Shown one piece after another: positions 33,520 to 42,066 of a stretch of DNA of 64,000 bases. A program made the position numbers and the translations under genes. This DNA comes from Gallalistipes aquisgranensis (lineage in GTDB: Bacteria > Bacteroidota > Bacteroidia > Bacteroidales > Rikenellaceae), in contig NZ_JADCJY010000001.1 of assembly GCF_014982715.1 (NCBI RefSeq), positions 1,550,001 to 1,614,000 on the forward strand. Direction: 5' to 3'. A model generated the notes under the pieces. The model did no database searches. It was not told where the DNA came from and saw nothing but the letters and a program-made list of their open reading frames with translations. Each line of letters starts with the position of its first letter. Positions within the stretch are counted from its first letter, which is position 1.

Positions 33520-34101
33520 TTACAGATTGGGATCGTCGGGCTTGGAGACCTTGACGGTATCCACCGACGGATCGAACAGCATGGCCGTGCAGAGACAGTT
33601 CTTGTGCCCCTTGCTCAGCAGGATCGGATAATTCACACAGCTTTCGCAACCGTGCCAGAACATCTGGTCGTCGGTCAGTTCGGAAAAGGTGACCGGACGG
33701 TAACCGATCTCGGAATTGATCTTCATGACGGCCAGCCCCGTGGTCAGGCCGAAGAGCTTGGCTCCGGGAAAGCGTTTCAGCGAGAGAAAGAACGTTCGGA
33801 TTTTGATGGCTTTGGCGAGCCCCAGCTTGCGGAACTGCGGATTGATGATCAGACCCGAGTTGGCCACGTAGTCGCCGTGGCCCCACGACTCGATGTAGCT
33901 GAATCCGGCCCACCGGCCGTCCTTGTGGAAGGCGATCACGGCTTTCCCCTCCCTCATCTTGGAAGAGACGTACTCTGCCGTACGTTTCGCGATACCGGTC
34001 CCGCGGGCTTTGGCCGATTCGGCCATTTCGTCACAAATTGCCTGCGCAAAAGGAGTGTCCTCCTCGGTGGCGACCCTCACCACAAAATCTTCGATTGTCA
34101 T
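33520..34101 (-). CDS. ArgA-like GNAT, probable N-acylglutamate synthase
   Basis: A 193-residue GNAT acyltransferase, first gene of the arginine operon. The acyl-CoA loop is NPQFRKLGLAKAIKIRTF (about 89-106). The C-terminal part carries a cysteine group (GCESC and KNCLC), unusual for GNATs. In Bacteroides, the gene at this place next to argG is, from my recollection of fitness studies, needed for arginine synthesis and proposed to make N-acylglutamate. The assignment is therefore by context and resemblance; classical ArgA/ArgJ sequences differ. Whether acetyl- or succinyl-CoA is used cannot be told. Confidence 0.72.
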   Translation of the reverse strand: MTIEDFVVRVATEEDTPFAQAICDEMAESAKARGTGIAKRTAEYVSSKMREGKAVIAFHKDGRWAGFSYIESWGHGDYVANSGLIINPQFRKLGLAKAIKIRTFFLSLKRFPGAKLFGLTTGLAVMKINSEIGYRPVTFSELTDDQMFWHGCESCVNYPILLSKGHKNCLCTAMLFDPSVDTVKVSKPDDPNL

Positions 34102-34143
34102 TTCAACCAGCTAAATGTAAATTATCAATATACGTTTAGGGTA

Positions 34144-34151
34144 CAAAAGTA
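34144..34151 (-). promoter_or_regulatory. -7 box of the arginine operon
   Basis: The minus strand reads TACTTTTG, matching TAnnTTTG, 43 nt before the first arg gene. Between it and the ATG is an AT-rich stretch without a convincing ARG box. The remaining 303-nt gap up to 34404 is GC-rich in its middle part and shows no gene I can support. Confidence 0.5.
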
Positions 34152-34392
34152 TGAAAATTTACCAATGTAGGTATCCGAAACGGGAGATAATTTGAATTTT
34201 CTTAAAAAACCGGACGCCGGGAGGGTCATGAAGCGCCCCCCCGGCTCCGAAACGGGAAAACGGACGGCCGCGACGGAAGAAGGTCCCTTACGGTTCGTAA
34301 CCTCACCGGCCGCACGGGAAACCTCTTCTCGGCCGCACATTCTTCGGAACGATTTTCCTTCCCGTTTCAATTTCATTACAAAATCTAATGAC

Positions 34393-34400
34393 TAAATTTG
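34393..34400 (+). promoter_or_regulatory. -7 box of the two-component operon
   Basis: TAAATTTG matches TAnnTTTG and ends 4 nt before the ATG at 34405, so the mRNA would be nearly leaderless. TTTC at 34371-34374 is a near -33 element with 18-nt spacing. Confidence 0.5.
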
Positions 34401-34404
34401 TCGT

Positions 34405-35091
34405 ATGAAAATCCTGATCGTAGAAGACGAGCCCTCCCTGCGGGAGATCATGCAGCGGGCGCTCCTGCAGGAGCGCTACGTGGTGGAAACGGCGGCGACC
34501 TTCGCCGAAGCCGACGCCAAAATCGCAGGATACAGCTACGACTGCATCCTGCTCGACATCATGCTGCCGGACGGCAATGGTCTCCGGCTGCTCGAACGTC
34601 TCAAAGAGTTGAACAAGCGGGAAAACGTCATCATCATCTCCGCCCGCGACTCGATCGAGGACAAGGTGCTCGGACTGGAGCGGGGGGCCGACGACTACCT
34701 GCCCAAGCCGTTCCACACGGCGGAACTGCTGGCCCGTATCCGGAGCGTCCTGCGGCGCGGACGCTCCGGCGGGGAGCTGGTACTGACGTTGGGCAACGTA
34801 TCGCTCGAACCGGAAAACGGCCGCGTGCGGGTGGAAGGACGGGAACTGCCCCTGCTGAAAAAGGAGTTCGACATCCTGCTCTATTTCATGCAGCGGCCGA
34901 ACCACCTGGTAGACAAGAGCGTGCTGGCAGAGGCCGTCTGGGGAGACCATGCCGACCAGGCCGACAACTTCCATTTCGTCTATGCCCAGATGAAGAACCT
35001 GCGCCGCAAGCTGGCCGAAGCGGGAGCGACCCTCGAATTAAAAGCCGTTTACGGATTCGGATACAAACTCGTCCCCCCGACGGAAGAATAA
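34405..35091 (+). CDS. OmpR/PhoB-family response regulator
   Basis: A 228-residue DNA-binding regulator. The receiver domain (1-115) has the acidic pair ED at 7-8, the phospho-acceptor Asp51 in CILLDIMLPDGNG, the Thr/Ser site IIISARDS and the Lys in YLPKPFH. The winged-helix output domain (about 130-226) ends in AVYGFGYKLV, typical of the OmpR family. The histidine kinase starts 9 nt later. The target is not known; the PepSY-like gene downstream is a likely one. Confidence 0.94.
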   Translation: MKILIVEDEPSLREIMQRALLQERYVVETAATFAEADAKIAGYSYDCILLDIMLPDGNGLRLLERLKELNKRENVIIISARDSIEDKVLGLERGADDYLPKPFHTAELLARIRSVLRRGRSGGELVLTLGNVSLEPENGRVRVEGRELPLLKKEFDILLYFMQRPNHLVDKSVLAEAVWGDHADQADNFHFVYAQMKNLRRKLAEAGATLELKAVYGFGYKLVPPTEE

Positions 35092-35100
35092 CCGCACGCC

Positions 35101-36372
35101 ATGAAACTGATCTACCGTATCACCCTGCGCCTGTCGCTCGTCCTGCTGCCGCTGCTGGCCCTGTGGGCGGCGCTGTTCTATTTCACGATGGTGGACGAGA
35201 TCAACGACGAGGCCGACGACGCGCTGGAAGACTATTCGGAACTGATCATCGTCCGCATCCTCGCCGGCCGGGAACTGCCCCGGCCGAACAACGGTTCGAA
35301 CAACAGCTACTCGGTCACGCCCATCGACGAGGCCCAGGCGGAGAGCCGGCCCCATATCGAATATTACGACGCCGAAGTGTACATTCCCGAAAAGGAGGAG
35401 ACGGAACCGGCCCGTATCCTGACCACCATTTTCCGGGACGGAGAGGGCCGCTATTACGAGTTGAAAGTGGCGACCCCCACCTTCGAAAAGGAGGACCTGC
35501 TCGGTTCCGTCCTCTGGTGGATCGTCATTCTCTACTGCACGCTGCTGCTGACGATCACGGGAGTAACCGTCTGGGTTTTCCAGCGCAACATGCGCCCGCT
35601 GTACGCCCTGCTGCACTGGCTCGACGGATACACGCCCGGATGCAAGGGCGCTCCCCTGCCCGACGACACGAACGTCACGGAATTCCGCCGGCTCAACGAA
35701 GCGGCACAGCAGGCCATGGCGCGTTCGGAAGAGCTTTTCGAACGGCAGAAACAGTTCATCGGCAACGCCTCGCACGAGTTGCAGACCCCGCTGGCCGTAC
35801 TGGGCAACCGGATCGAATGGCTGCTGGATAACACCGCGCCCACCGAAACCCAGACAGAAGAACTCCTCAAGATACAGCGTACCCTGGGCGACATCGTGCG
35901 GCTGAACAAGACCCTGCTGCTGCTCACCCGCATCGAGAACGGACAGTTCCCCGAAAGCACCGAAATAGAGATCGCCTCCATGCTCCGCGAACAGGCCGAC
36001 CTCTACGCGGAGATCTACGGACACCGGAACATCCGCTGCCGGACGGAAGAGAGCGGGCCGCTGACGGTGAGGATGAACCGGTCGCTCGCCTCGACGCTGG
36101 TTTCGAACCTGCTCAAAAACGCCTATGTCCATACGCCGGAGGAAGGCCGGATCGAAATCAGCCTCCGGAACCGGACGCTGACCGTAGCCAACAGCGGCGA
36201 AAAGGCGCTCGACGGAGAGCGCATCTTCGAGCGCTTTTACCAGGGCAGCAAAAAGGAAGGGTCCACCGGGCTGGGTCTCTCGCTGGTCAGCGCAGTGGGA
36301 AGATACTACGGTCTGCACATCGGATACGCATTCGAGGAGGGCATGCACCGTTTTTCCGTGACCTGGCCGTAA
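35101..36372 (+). CDS. sensor histidine kinase
   Basis: A 423-residue inner-membrane kinase. TM1 is at about 10-29, a periplasmic sensor region at 30-135, and TM2 at about 136-160. A linker leads to the dimerisation domain with His225 in GNASHELQTPLAVLGNR. The ATP-binding domain shows the N box (LVSNLLKNAYVHTP), G1-like NSGEKAL and G2 (GLGLSLVSAVGRYYG). It pairs with the preceding regulator. The signal is unknown; the sensor loop is short and acidic. Confidence 0.94.
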   Translation: MKLIYRITLRLSLVLLPLLALWAALFYFTMVDEINDEADDALEDYSELIIVRILAGRELPRPNNGSNNSYSVTPIDEAQAESRPHIEYYDAEVYIPEKEETEPARILTTIFRDGEGRYYELKVATPTFEKEDLLGSVLWWIVILYCTLLLTITGVTVWVFQRNMRPLYALLHWLDGYTPGCKGAPLPDDTNVTEFRRLNEAAQQAMARSEELFERQKQFIGNASHELQTPLAVLGNRIEWLLDNTAPTETQTEELLKIQRTLGDIVRLNKTLLLLTRIENGQFPESTEIEIASMLREQADLYAEIYGHRNIRCRTEESGPLTVRMNRSLASTLVSNLLKNAYVHTPEEGRIEISLRNRTLTVANSGEKALDGERIFERFYQGSKKEGSTGLGLSLVSAVGRYYGLHIGYAFEEGMHRFSVTWP

Positions 36373-36395
36373 TATCGGGGCAAAAAAACGACTTT

Positions 36396-36415
36396 TTTCC
36401 GCCGGAAGGCGGAAA
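36396..36415 (+). terminator. hairpin between the kinase and PepSY-like genes
   Basis: TTTCCGCC and GGCGGAAA form an 8-bp stem with a GGAA loop, 24 nt after the kinase stop, followed by TTTC. It may reduce read-through from the two-component genes into the PepSY-like gene. Confidence 0.45.
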
Positions 36416-36495
36416 TTTCAAATCCGTTTCAAAATCGTCCCCGTACTTTGTACCAGAGATCAAAAACAATGTCTGACAAATAAAAACGAAAAAAA

Positions 36496-36936
36496 ATGAA
36501 AAAGTTCCTGTTTCTCGCCCTCGCGGCACTGACCCTGGGTTCCTACACGGCATGCGCCGACAACGACCGTCCCATCAGCGTGGACCAGCTGCCCCAGAAG
36601 GCACAGCAATTCATCAAACAGCACTTCCCCAAGGAAAAGATCGCCTTCGCCAAGCAGGAGCGCGACTTCATGGAGATCACCTACGAAGTGGTATTCACGT
36701 CCAGCTCGAAAGTGGAATTCACGAAAGACGGAAACTGGAAAGAGGTGGACTGCAAGTATTCGACGGTGCCCGTTGCGATCATTCCCGCCCAGATCAAGAA
36801 CTACGTCTCGCAGCATTATCCCGACACCTCGGTGGTTCAGATCGACCGCGACAAACGGGATTACGAGGTGAAACTCACCAACGGGCTCGAACTGACGTTC
36901 GATCTGAAATTCAACCTGATCGACATCGACGACTAA
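36496..36936 (+). CDS. PepSY-like (DUF2874) periplasmic protein
   Basis: A 146-residue exported protein (signal peptide about 1-21, MKKFLFLALAALTLGSYTACA) with two similar repeats of the PepSY-like DUF2874 type. Each begins with LPQKAQQFIKQHFP or IPAQIKNYVSQHYP and continues through a strand of charged residues (VEFTKDGNWKEVDC; VKLTNGLELTF). Such proteins are frequent beside Bacteroidetes two-component systems. It may act as a periplasmic stress or signal component, but its biochemical role is unknown. Confidence 0.82.
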   Translation: MKKFLFLALAALTLGSYTACADNDRPISVDQLPQKAQQFIKQHFPKEKIAFAKQERDFMEITYEVVFTSSSKVEFTKDGNWKEVDCKYSTVPVAIIPAQIKNYVSQHYPDTSVVQIDRDKRDYEVKLTNGLELTFDLKFNLIDIDD

Positions 36937-36984
36937 CCGTTTCCGACGGAAAGAAGTCGTCCGACCCCATTTCAGAAACAGCCG

Positions 36985-37017
36985 TCACCCCTGCCGGAAC
37001 GATTCCGGCAGGGGTGA
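36985..37017. terminator. strong bidirectional hairpin
   Basis: A perfect 15-bp stem (TCACCCCTGCCGGAA with its complement) and a 3-nt loop lie between the convergent PepSY-like and rubrerythrin genes. It lacks a T run but is very stable. Its CCCCTGCCG core recurs in the hairpins at 48503 and 63844. Confidence 0.7.
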
Positions 37018-37110
37018 AAGCATAACAGGCGGACCGGACGGCCGGACCTCTCCCGCAGTGCACGGCCCGCCCGCAGGGAAATCCCGCGGCGGCCGGACAG
37101 GCCTCCGGGA

Positions 37111-37695
37111 TCAATAGGTCGTCTCCTGCGCTATCTCGAAGAAAGCCTGCGGATGGCCGCAAACGGGACATTTTTCGGGAGCCAGCTTGCCTTTGACACG
37201 GTAACCGCACTTGCGGCAGATCCACTCCTGCGGCTCGTCCGAACGGAAAACCGTACCGGAAGCCACCTTATCGTAAAACTCGCGGTAACGCTTCTCGTGC
37301 ATCTGCTCGACCGAAGCGATCATCCGGAAAGCCCGGGCCACATCCCTGAACCCCTCCGCCTCGGCCACGCGGGCATATTCGGGGTAGAGCTCCTCCCATT
37401 CGTCGTACTCGCCCTGCGCGGCGGCGGCCAGATTGTCGAGCGTACCGGAGATCACCCCGGCCGGATAGGTGCCCGTGAATTCGAGCATGCCGCCGTCGAG
37501 AAACTTGAAGAACACCTCGGCATGTTCCTTTTCGTTGGCCGCGGTCTCTTCGAAAATCTGGGCGATCTGTTCATATCCCTCCCTGCGTGCCACCGAAGCG
37601 AAAAACGTGTAACGGTTCCGTGCCTGAGACTCGCCGGAAAAGGCTTTCATCAGATTCTTTTCGGTTTCCGTTCCTTTTAAATTCTTTAATCCCAT
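37111..37695 (-). CDS. rubrerythrin
   Basis: A 194-residue non-haem diiron peroxidase that reduces hydrogen peroxide in anaerobes. The N-terminal four-helix domain has the E-x-x-x/E-x-x-H iron ligands (FSGESQARNRYTFFA, AANEKEHAEVFF, MIASVEQMHEKRY). The C-terminal rubredoxin-like domain has CRKCGYR and CPVCGHP for one iron. The gene is divergent from superoxide dismutase across a 94-nt gap, forming an oxidative-stress pair. Confidence 0.95.
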   Translation of the reverse strand: MGLKNLKGTETEKNLMKAFSGESQARNRYTFFASVARREGYEQIAQIFEETAANEKEHAEVFFKFLDGGMLEFTGTYPAGVISGTLDNLAAAAQGEYDEWEELYPEYARVAEAEGFRDVARAFRMIASVEQMHEKRYREFYDKVASGTVFRSDEPQEWICRKCGYRVKGKLAPEKCPVCGHPQAFFEIAQETTY

Positions 37696-37703
37696 AGTTT
37701 TAT

Positions 37704-37711
37704 TATATTTG
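37704..37711 (+). promoter_or_regulatory. -7 box for superoxide dismutase
   Basis: TATATTTG matches TAnnTTTG in the AT-rich gap between rubrerythrin and the dismutase. The predicted leader would be about 70 nt. No equally good box is seen for rubrerythrin on the other strand. Confidence 0.45.
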
Positions 37712-37789
37712 TTAGGTGGTATAATATTTGCCGTTCAACGGATAAAAAACCGATCCGCCATGACGACTTTATTACTCATTTTAAATCTT

Positions 37790-38380
37790 ATGACCATGAC
37801 ACACGAATTGCCTAAACTGCCCTATGCGCTGGACGCTCTGGCACCCCAGATCAGCGAGGAGACCATGCTGTACCACTACGGCAAGCATCACAAAGCCTAT
37901 GTCGACAACCTCAACCGGCTGATCGACGGCACCCGGTGGCAGAACGCCACGCTGGAGGAGATCGTCCTCGGCGCGGACGGAGCCATTTTCAACAATGCGG
38001 CACAGGCCTGGAATCATACCTTCTTCTTCCTTTCCCTCTCCCCCGATCCAAAATCGGTGCCAACGGGCGCTCTGGCCGAAGCGATTGATCGCGATTTCGG
38101 TTCTTTCGAGAGTTTCAAAGAGACCATGGGCAAGGCGGCCGCCGGCCAGTTCGGTTCGGGCTGGGCATGGCTGGTACAAGACAAGGACGGGAAACTGTCC
38201 GTCGTGGCCGAATCCAACGCGGGCAATCCGATGACCCGCGGGCTCAAACCGCTGCTCAACATCGACGTGTGGGAACACGCCTACTACATCGACTACCGCA
38301 ACCGCCGTCCCGACTTCATCCAGGCCGTCTGGGACCGAGTGGACTGGAAGACGGTCGAAAAACGCTTCGGAGAGAAATAG
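37790..38380 (+). CDS. sodB: superoxide dismutase, Fe/Mn family
   Basis: A 196-residue dismutase converting superoxide to oxygen and peroxide. Metal ligands are visible: His in LYHYGKHHKAYVDNLN, His in QAWNHTFFF, and Asp/His in NIDVWEHAYYIDY. AAQAWNHTFFF with FGSGWAWLV is closer to Fe-type or cambialistic enzymes than to strict Mn-type. Two in-frame ATGs at 37790 and 37796 are possible starts; both give MTHELPKLPYALD as the true family beginning. The product feeds peroxide to the divergent rubrerythrin. Confidence 0.94.
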   Translation: MTMTHELPKLPYALDALAPQISEETMLYHYGKHHKAYVDNLNRLIDGTRWQNATLEEIVLGADGAIFNNAAQAWNHTFFFLSLSPDPKSVPTGALAEAIDRDFGSFESFKETMGKAAAGQFGSGWAWLVQDKDGKLSVVAESNAGNPMTRGLKPLLNIDVWEHAYYIDYRNRRPDFIQAVWDRVDWKTVEKRFGEK

Positions 38381-38437
38381 GAACCGGACGGGATTTCCCG
38401 GAAAACGGAACGGCCCGGAAAACCCGCCGCAACGATT

Positions 38438-38471
38438 TCGCCCCTGTCGGAGTTGTCTCCGACAGGGGCGA
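38438..38471 (+). terminator. sod terminator
   Basis: A perfect 15-bp stem (TCGCCCCTGTCGGAG and its complement) with loop TTGT, followed by TTCTCTTTT, lies 57 nt after the dismutase stop. It is a good intrinsic terminator and may also serve the convergent PagL-like gene. Confidence 0.8.
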
Positions 38472-38557
38472 TTCTCTTTTCCGGAGAACGGAGGGTCTCC
38501 TCCGTTCGTCCGCCGCGGCATGAAGCAGACCGCAGAACGGCCGGGAGAACCTCCGCG

Positions 38558-39784
38558 TCAACGCCGGATGCGGTCGCCCAACCTCCGGCCCCGGATGGTA
38601 TATCCCAGGCTCCAGTAGAGATACTGGGCCTGGCTGAAATGGGTGGCCCGGATGCCGAAAGTGCCGAACAGGTTCTCCTTCAGGTAGATTTTGACGCCCA
38701 GCACCTGATAGAGACGAAAATCGCGCTTGTTGCCGTGCAGGACGTTCCAGCCGAGGTTGGCGAAGATCGAATAGTGGGGAAGCACCATCTCCCCCTTGGC
38801 CGAAATACCGAGGGAGAGCCTCTTTCCGAAAGGAGCCAGTTTCACCCGGTCGTAATAGTTGCCGTCGGCAGGATTCAGTTCGCGCCACATGCGGGCCCCC
38901 GAGCTCTCGTCGTAGAGCAGGTCGAACGAAAGCCCGTACTTGTATTTATAGCCCGGCGCGTACATGGCCGCATAGCTGAGACCGTAGACATTGAATTTCC
39001 GGTCCACATACCCCGAAGGGAGTCCCGTCCCGGTCGTGTCGATGTCGATCTGGCGGACGGAGATATTGACCAGCAGGTCATGGTCGATCCGCCGGACGAA
39101 ACGGGGGGGGACAGCCAGTGGATTGAACTCCTCGATCACCCGGTCGCGGTTGAAATTGTAGGCCACCTCCAGGAAGATTCCGCCCATGTTCATGCCGTGG
39201 TTGGGCTGACGGGTCGAACCGTTGGAAAAATGGGTGAGTCCGGCCCCCAGATGAACGTCCAGCCGGCGCGAAAGGTAGAATTTCAGATAGAGGTTCACCC
39301 CGACATGGGCGTTGACCGAGGAGCCGAGCGCCACGTTTTCCGGATTGTCGAAAGGATCGTAATATTTCCAGTTGGCCGACATGCCCAGATTCCACTCGTA
39401 ATTGAGACCCACGCGCCGCGAGAGCTGGGAGAGCGTGGCTCCCTGGAAAAGATACAGGGAGAACGGACGTCCCAGGTCGTCGTTCCGCCCGAACCAGGCC
39501 GTATAGGCCCCCACTCCATAGTAGGGCATGCCGTAGGCGATATCTTTCCAGTCGGAACCCAACGAACAGAAGGCGTATTTGACCGAAGCCGAACCGTAGA
39601 GGGGAATCCGGCGGTTTCCCTGCACGAACTCGTTGGTGCCGAACACCGTACCCGCCGTGCCGTTCAGCGCCAGGTAGGAGGGACGGCGCAGGGAATCGGG
39701 CCGGCGTTCCGCCCGTCCGGAGAGGGACAGACCGACGCATGCCAGCAGGACAAGGGAAACGATATACCGCTCGGGGCTCTTCAT
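38558..39784 (-). CDS. PagL-like lipid A 3-O-deacylase / acyloxyacyl hydrolase
   Basis: A 408-residue outer-membrane beta-barrel protein with a signal peptide (MKSPERYIVSLVLLACVGLSLSG). The catalytic segment LTHFSNGSTRQPNHGMN near 183-199 carries the His-x-Ser-Asn signature of PagL, which removes the 3-O acyl chain of lipid A. PagL proper is about 180 residues, so this is the long form, with roughly 190 further residues of strand-rich sequence that may add barrel strands. The start at 39784 is where the signal peptide begins. It follows the DPP-IV-type gene by 60 nt. Confidence 0.78.
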   Translation of the reverse strand: MKSPERYIVSLVLLACVGLSLSGRAERRPDSLRRPSYLALNGTAGTVFGTNEFVQGNRRIPLYGSASVKYAFCSLGSDWKDIAYGMPYYGVGAYTAWFGRNDDLGRPFSLYLFQGATLSQLSRRVGLNYEWNLGMSANWKYYDPFDNPENVALGSSVNAHVGVNLYLKFYLSRRLDVHLGAGLTHFSNGSTRQPNHGMNMGGIFLEVAYNFNRDRVIEEFNPLAVPPRFVRRIDHDLLVNISVRQIDIDTTGTGLPSGYVDRKFNVYGLSYAAMYAPGYKYKYGLSFDLLYDESSGARMWRELNPADGNYYDRVKLAPFGKRLSLGISAKGEMVLPHYSIFANLGWNVLHGNKRDFRLYQVLGVKIYLKENLFGTFGIRATHFSQAQYLYWSLGYTIRGRRLGDRIRR

Positions 39785-39844
39785 GGTTCGGGTCTCGGCC
39801 GGCTTTCCGGAAAAAACGATCCGCGGCACCGGCCGTTATCGGTT

Positions 39845-42055
39845 CTACAAGTGTTCCTTCGTGTATTCGATCAGTTTCTTCAGCACGTGATGGCGGCCCG
39901 TGGGACGCATGCCGTGGTTGTCGTCGGGATAGATCATCATGTCGAACGGCCTGCCCGCACGTACGAGGGCCGAAGCCATCTCGTAACTGTTCTGCACGTG
40001 GACGTTGTCGTCCCCCGTACCGTGCACCAGCAGCAGACGCCCGCGCAGGCTGTCAGCGTAGTGGATCGGCGAATTGTCGTCGTATCCCCGGGGATTCTCC
40101 TGGGGGAGCCCGTTGTAAATCTCCGTATAAATCGTATCGTAAAACCGCCACGAGGTGACGGGCGCCACCGCCACGGCCATCTTGTAGATGTCGTTCCCTT
40201 TCAGTATGCAGTTCAGTGCCATGAACCCGCCGTAACTCCAGCCGTAGATACCGATCCTTCCCGGGTCGGCCCACGGTCGGGAGGCCACCCAGCGGGCGGC
40301 GGCGATCTGGTCTTCGGTTTCGAGACGGCCCAAATTCCCGTAGGTGCACTTCTTGAACTCCTCGCCCCGGAAACCGGTACCCCGGCCGTCCACGCACACC
40401 ACCACATAACCCGACTGAACCAGCACGTCCGTCCAGTCCATTCCCCAACTGTCGGCCACCTGCTGGGAGCCCGGCCCGCTGTATTGAATCATCAGCACGG
40501 GATACTTCACCGCTCCGGCCGCATCGAACCCGGCCGGGACGAGACGGTATCCGTTCAGTTCGGTCCCTTCCGGCGTTCGGAACGTGAAGAACTCCTTCAC
40601 GGGCACCTCCAGCCGGCGAAGCGTATCGCGCAGGGAGGCGTTCTCCTCAAGCGTGCGCACCACACGGCCGTCCGAAGTATGAAGCCGCACCACGGTCGGC
40701 GTGGAGACGTTGGAAAAATAGCTGAGGAAATAGCGGAACCCGCGCGAAGGGGCGATACGGTACGTACCCTGTTCGGCAGCCATGCCCTTCTCCGCCACAC
40801 CGGTCAGGCGGCGTTTACCCCGGCCGTCGATTCCGATCTCGTAAAGGCTGCGGCGCAGGGGGGACTCCTCGGTGGAGAGATAATAGACCCTGTCGCCCTC
40901 CACGCCCACTACCGAGGTCACCTCCCACGGACCGGAAGTGACGGGACGCGGCTCCCCGCCCTCCACGTCGCACAGGTAGAGGTGCATGAACCCGTCCCGT
41001 TCGCTGCGCACGAGGAAACGGCGGGAATCGGGCAGGAAAGTGACGGTCTGGTCGTCCACCCGTTCCACATACCGGTCGGAGGTCTCCGTATAGAGGGCCC
41101 GGGCCGGAACCGGCTCCCCGCCGCCGGAACAAAGGTCGTCGCACCCGGCCAGCATCAGTTCGAACCGGTTCTGCCGGCGGTTGACCCGGTAGAACCAGAG
41201 GTCTCCGCCGGACGTCCACCCGATGCGGGGCAGGTACTGATCGGTTTCGGTGCCGGTATCCACCCGCCGCACGACGCCCGAACCGAGGTCGCAGAGACGA
41301 AGTTCGACAGAGGCATTCTTCCCGCCCGCCTTGGGATATTTATAGGTATAAGGTTCCGGGTAGAGTTTGCCCTGGAAACGCATGAAGGAAAACTCGGGCA
41401 CCTCGCTCTCGTCGAACCGCAGGAAAGCGATCCGGCGACTGTCGGGCGACCATTCGAAAGCGCGCGAAAAGGCGAACTCCTCTTCGTACACCCAGTCGGG
41501 CACGCCGTTGATGACATGGTTGATGCGTCCGTCGGATGTGATCCGTTCCAGGGAATAATCCTCCAGATTCACGACATAGAGGTCGTTGTCCCTGACGAAG
41601 GCGACCCGGCGGCCGTCCGGCGAAAAACGGGCGGCCCGCTCCCGCCCGGCCCCGGAGAGACGGTGCAGGGAGTCGGCATCCCGGTCGTATATCCAGTAAT
41701 CGGCCGTGAAGGAGCGGCGGTAGATCGGTTCGACCTTCGTCGCCAGCAGGATTTTCCGCTCGTCGGAACTGAACGCGTAACCTGCGAATTTCCCTCCGGG
41801 CAGTTCCGACCGTTTCGCATCGAAAACCACACCGGCCTCCCCGCCGTCCCGGTACCGGTAGCGGACGATACGACCCTCCTTCACCGCAGTATAGTGCTCC
41901 CCGTCGGCCATCGAACGCACTCCGGCGACCGTCTTCGGCACGAATTTTTCCGACAGCGTCCCGTAATCGAACGCAGGCCCGGCCGAAACCGAAGCCGCGC
42001 AGAAGAGCCCCGCCGCGGCGAACAGGCCTCCCCACCTATGTTTCCAATCGGTCAT
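39845..42055 (-). CDS. dipeptidyl peptidase IV-type S9 peptidase
   Basis: A 736-residue exported serine peptidase that removes X-Pro or X-Ala dipeptides from peptide N termini. A signal peptide covers about 1-25, then the eight-bladed beta-propeller (repeats such as FSPDGRRVAFVRDNDLYVVN), then the alpha/beta hydrolase domain. Catalytic Ser is in YGWSYGGFMALN (about 606), Asp in HGTGDDNVHVQ (about 683) and His in YPDDNHGMR (about 717). The propeller carries the DPP-IV Glu pair region in EEEFAF. It is probably periplasmic or surface exposed. The start follows from the signal peptide. Confidence 0.9.
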   Translation of the reverse strand: MTDWKHRWGGLFAAAGLFCAASVSAGPAFDYGTLSEKFVPKTVAGVRSMADGEHYTAVKEGRIVRYRYRDGGEAGVVFDAKRSELPGGKFAGYAFSSDERKILLATKVEPIYRRSFTADYWIYDRDADSLHRLSGAGRERAARFSPDGRRVAFVRDNDLYVVNLEDYSLERITSDGRINHVINGVPDWVYEEEFAFSRAFEWSPDSRRIAFLRFDESEVPEFSFMRFQGKLYPEPYTYKYPKAGGKNASVELRLCDLGSGVVRRVDTGTETDQYLPRIGWTSGGDLWFYRVNRRQNRFELMLAGCDDLCSGGGEPVPARALYTETSDRYVERVDDQTVTFLPDSRRFLVRSERDGFMHLYLCDVEGGEPRPVTSGPWEVTSVVGVEGDRVYYLSTEESPLRRSLYEIGIDGRGKRRLTGVAEKGMAAEQGTYRIAPSRGFRYFLSYFSNVSTPTVVRLHTSDGRVVRTLEENASLRDTLRRLEVPVKEFFTFRTPEGTELNGYRLVPAGFDAAGAVKYPVLMIQYSGPGSQQVADSWGMDWTDVLVQSGYVVVCVDGRGTGFRGEEFKKCTYGNLGRLETEDQIAAARWVASRPWADPGRIGIYGWSYGGFMALNCILKGNDIYKMAVAVAPVTSWRFYDTIYTEIYNGLPQENPRGYDDNSPIHYADSLRGRLLLVHGTGDDNVHVQNSYEMASALVRAGRPFDMMIYPDDNHGMRPTGRHHVLKKLIEYTKEHL

Positions 42056-42066
42056 GTCGGATTCGT

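Noticed and set aside
34101-34140. ARG box operator before the arginine operon
   Set aside because: The AT-rich stretch has only partial similarity to the TGAAT-type palindrome; nothing better than chance for AT-rich promoter DNA.
34192-34395. Possible 67-codon gene in the gap between the arginine and two-component operons
   Set aside because: No family resemblance, composition like non-coding shadow frames, and it overlaps the promoter of the response regulator.
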